This document shows positions 5,887-6,457 of a stretch of 6,457 bases of DNA, piece after piece (positions within the stretch are counted from its first letter, which is position 1; every line of letters begins with the position of its first letter). Source of the DNA: Pseudomonadota bacterium (GTDB lineage: Bacteria; Pseudomonadota; Alphaproteobacteria; Rhizobiales; Hyphomicrobiaceae); assembly GCA_023390485.1 (NCBI GenBank), contig JAEWCT010000428.1, positions 1-6,457 on the forward strand, written 5' to 3'. A program made the translations under genes and the position numbers. A model generated the notes under the pieces. The model was not told the origin of the DNA, did no database searches, and saw only the letters and a list, made by a program, of their open reading frames with translations.

Positions 5887-5927
5887 CTTCGAGGCCGGAA
5901 GCATCAAGGCAGATTTTGGAGCGGCGC

Positions 5928-6425
5928 ATGAAGGGTAACGACGAAATTATCACCCGTTTGAATGAGGCACTTAAGCTCGAACTGGGTGCCGTCAACCAAT
6001 ACTGGTTGCATTACAGGCTGCTGGACAACTGGGGCTTCAAAAAGCTCGCCAAGAAGGAACGGGAAGAGTCCATCGAAGAAATGCACCATGCGGATCGTCT
6101 GATCGACCGCATTATCTTCCTCGAAGGGCATCCGAACCTGCAGTACGTCGCGCCGCTGATGATCGGCGAGAACATCAAGGAAGTTCTCGAATGCGACCTC
6201 AAGGGCGAGCAAATCGCCCGCGAATATTACAAAGCCTCGCGCGAGATCTGTTTCAACCTCGGCGACCACGTGTCGAAGATGCTGTTCGATGACCTCCTCA
6301 AGGACGAGGAGAGCCACATCGATTTCCTCGAAACGCAGCTCGATCTTTTGAACAACATCGGTGTCGCGCTTTACGGCCAGCTCAATGCGGCAAGCGCCGA
6401 CAAGGCGGAAGGCGACGCCTCGTAA
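5928..6425 (+). CDS. bfr: Bacterioferritin
   Basis: Bfr assembles into a 24-subunit hollow shell that oxidises Fe2+ and stores it as a ferric mineral, with haem b bound between subunit pairs. The 165-residue product begins MKGN like E. coli Bfr (158 aa). It retains every expected key residue at the same number: the diiron ferroxidase ligands Glu18, Glu51, His54, Glu94, Glu127 and His130, and the haem ligand Met52. It is therefore a haem-binding, ferroxidase-competent Bfr and not a plain ferritin. The ATG at 5928 is chosen over the in-frame codon at 5862 because GGAG lies 6 nt upstream and the N-terminus fits the family; the longer frame would run through the ICE-like box. The C-terminal tail after about 155 is Ala/Asp-rich and slightly longer than in E. 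coli. It follows bfd by 145 bp and probably has its own iron-controlled promoter. Confidence 0.97.
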   Translation: MKGNDEIITRLNEALKLELGAVNQYWLHYRLLDNWGFKKLAKKEREESIEEMHHADRLIDRIIFLEGHPNLQYVAPLMIGENIKEVLECDLKGEQIAREYYKASREICFNLGDHVSKMLFDDLLKDEESHIDFLETQLDLLNNIGVALYGQLNAASADKAEGDAS

Positions 6426-6457
6426 CACTCATACGCGTGCGGCCGTCTCCTCTGAGG

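Noticed and set aside
5862..5927. N-terminal extension of Bfr from an upstream start
   Set aside because: It would have no homology to Bfr, would cross the ICE-like box, and the ATG at 5928 has a good ribosome binding site.
5904..6428. Long minus-strand frame opposite bfr
   Set aside because: It is the antisense shadow of bfr, whose sequence is fully constrained by family residues.

Overview
The window reads as a chromosomal segment of an alphaproteobacterium, most likely of the Hyphomicrobiales (Rhizobiales). The coding DNA is GC-rich. The tadA / rluB / rsmD layout is familiar from that order, TadA carries the rhizobial-type C-terminal half, and the promoter region of bfr holds a sequence very close to the Irr (ICE) box, an iron/haem regulatory site of this group. 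These points are inference; no rRNA or other species marker is present.

Layout. (1) 42-1986, RNA modification: tadA (minus strand, tRNA wobble A-to-I deaminase) diverges over a 35-bp gap from rluB (plus, rRNA pseudouridine synthase). The rluB stop overlaps the rsmD start by one base (plus, 16S rRNA m2G methyltransferase), so these two form a coupled operon. (2) 1996-2671: a DUF2239 gene on the minus strand, convergent with rsmD with 9 bp between the stop codons. Its promoter region carries two nearly identical 19-bp repeats and a 7-bp inverted repeat covering the ribosome binding site. (3) 2720-3787: a response regulator with a REC domain and a complete HD-GYP c-di-GMP phosphodiesterase domain (RpfG-like), with no partner kinase in view. 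(4) 3888-5171: a FucP/GluP-type sugar:proton symporter gene of normal length, interrupted by an in-frame TAG at codon 79. It is annotated as a pseudogene, although sequencing error and readthrough remain open. (5) 5172-5446: a 275-bp AT-rich divergent intergenic region with a 12-bp palindrome and candidate promoter elements. (6) 5447-6425: an iron-storage pair, bfd (GTG start, [2Fe-2S] ferredoxin with an unusual basic tail) and bfr (haem-containing bacterioferritin with all ferroxidase ligands). An ICE-like box lies just upstream of bfr.

Bfr stores iron as a ferric mineral and Bfd reduces it through the Bfr haem so iron can be released. The ICE-like box suggests Irr control of storage. tadA, rluB and rsmD all act on the translation apparatus. 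The other three genes look like independent accessory units. No tRNA, rRNA, CRISPR array, insertion sequence or prophage gene was seen. The bases before 42 and after 6425 hold no gene.

The least explained part is the DUF2239 gene with its control region. The second half of the protein contains a stretch compatible with a strand-helix-helix (ribbon-helix-helix-like) fold, and its promoter carries tandem operator-like repeats. Autoregulation is therefore a testable idea, though unproven.
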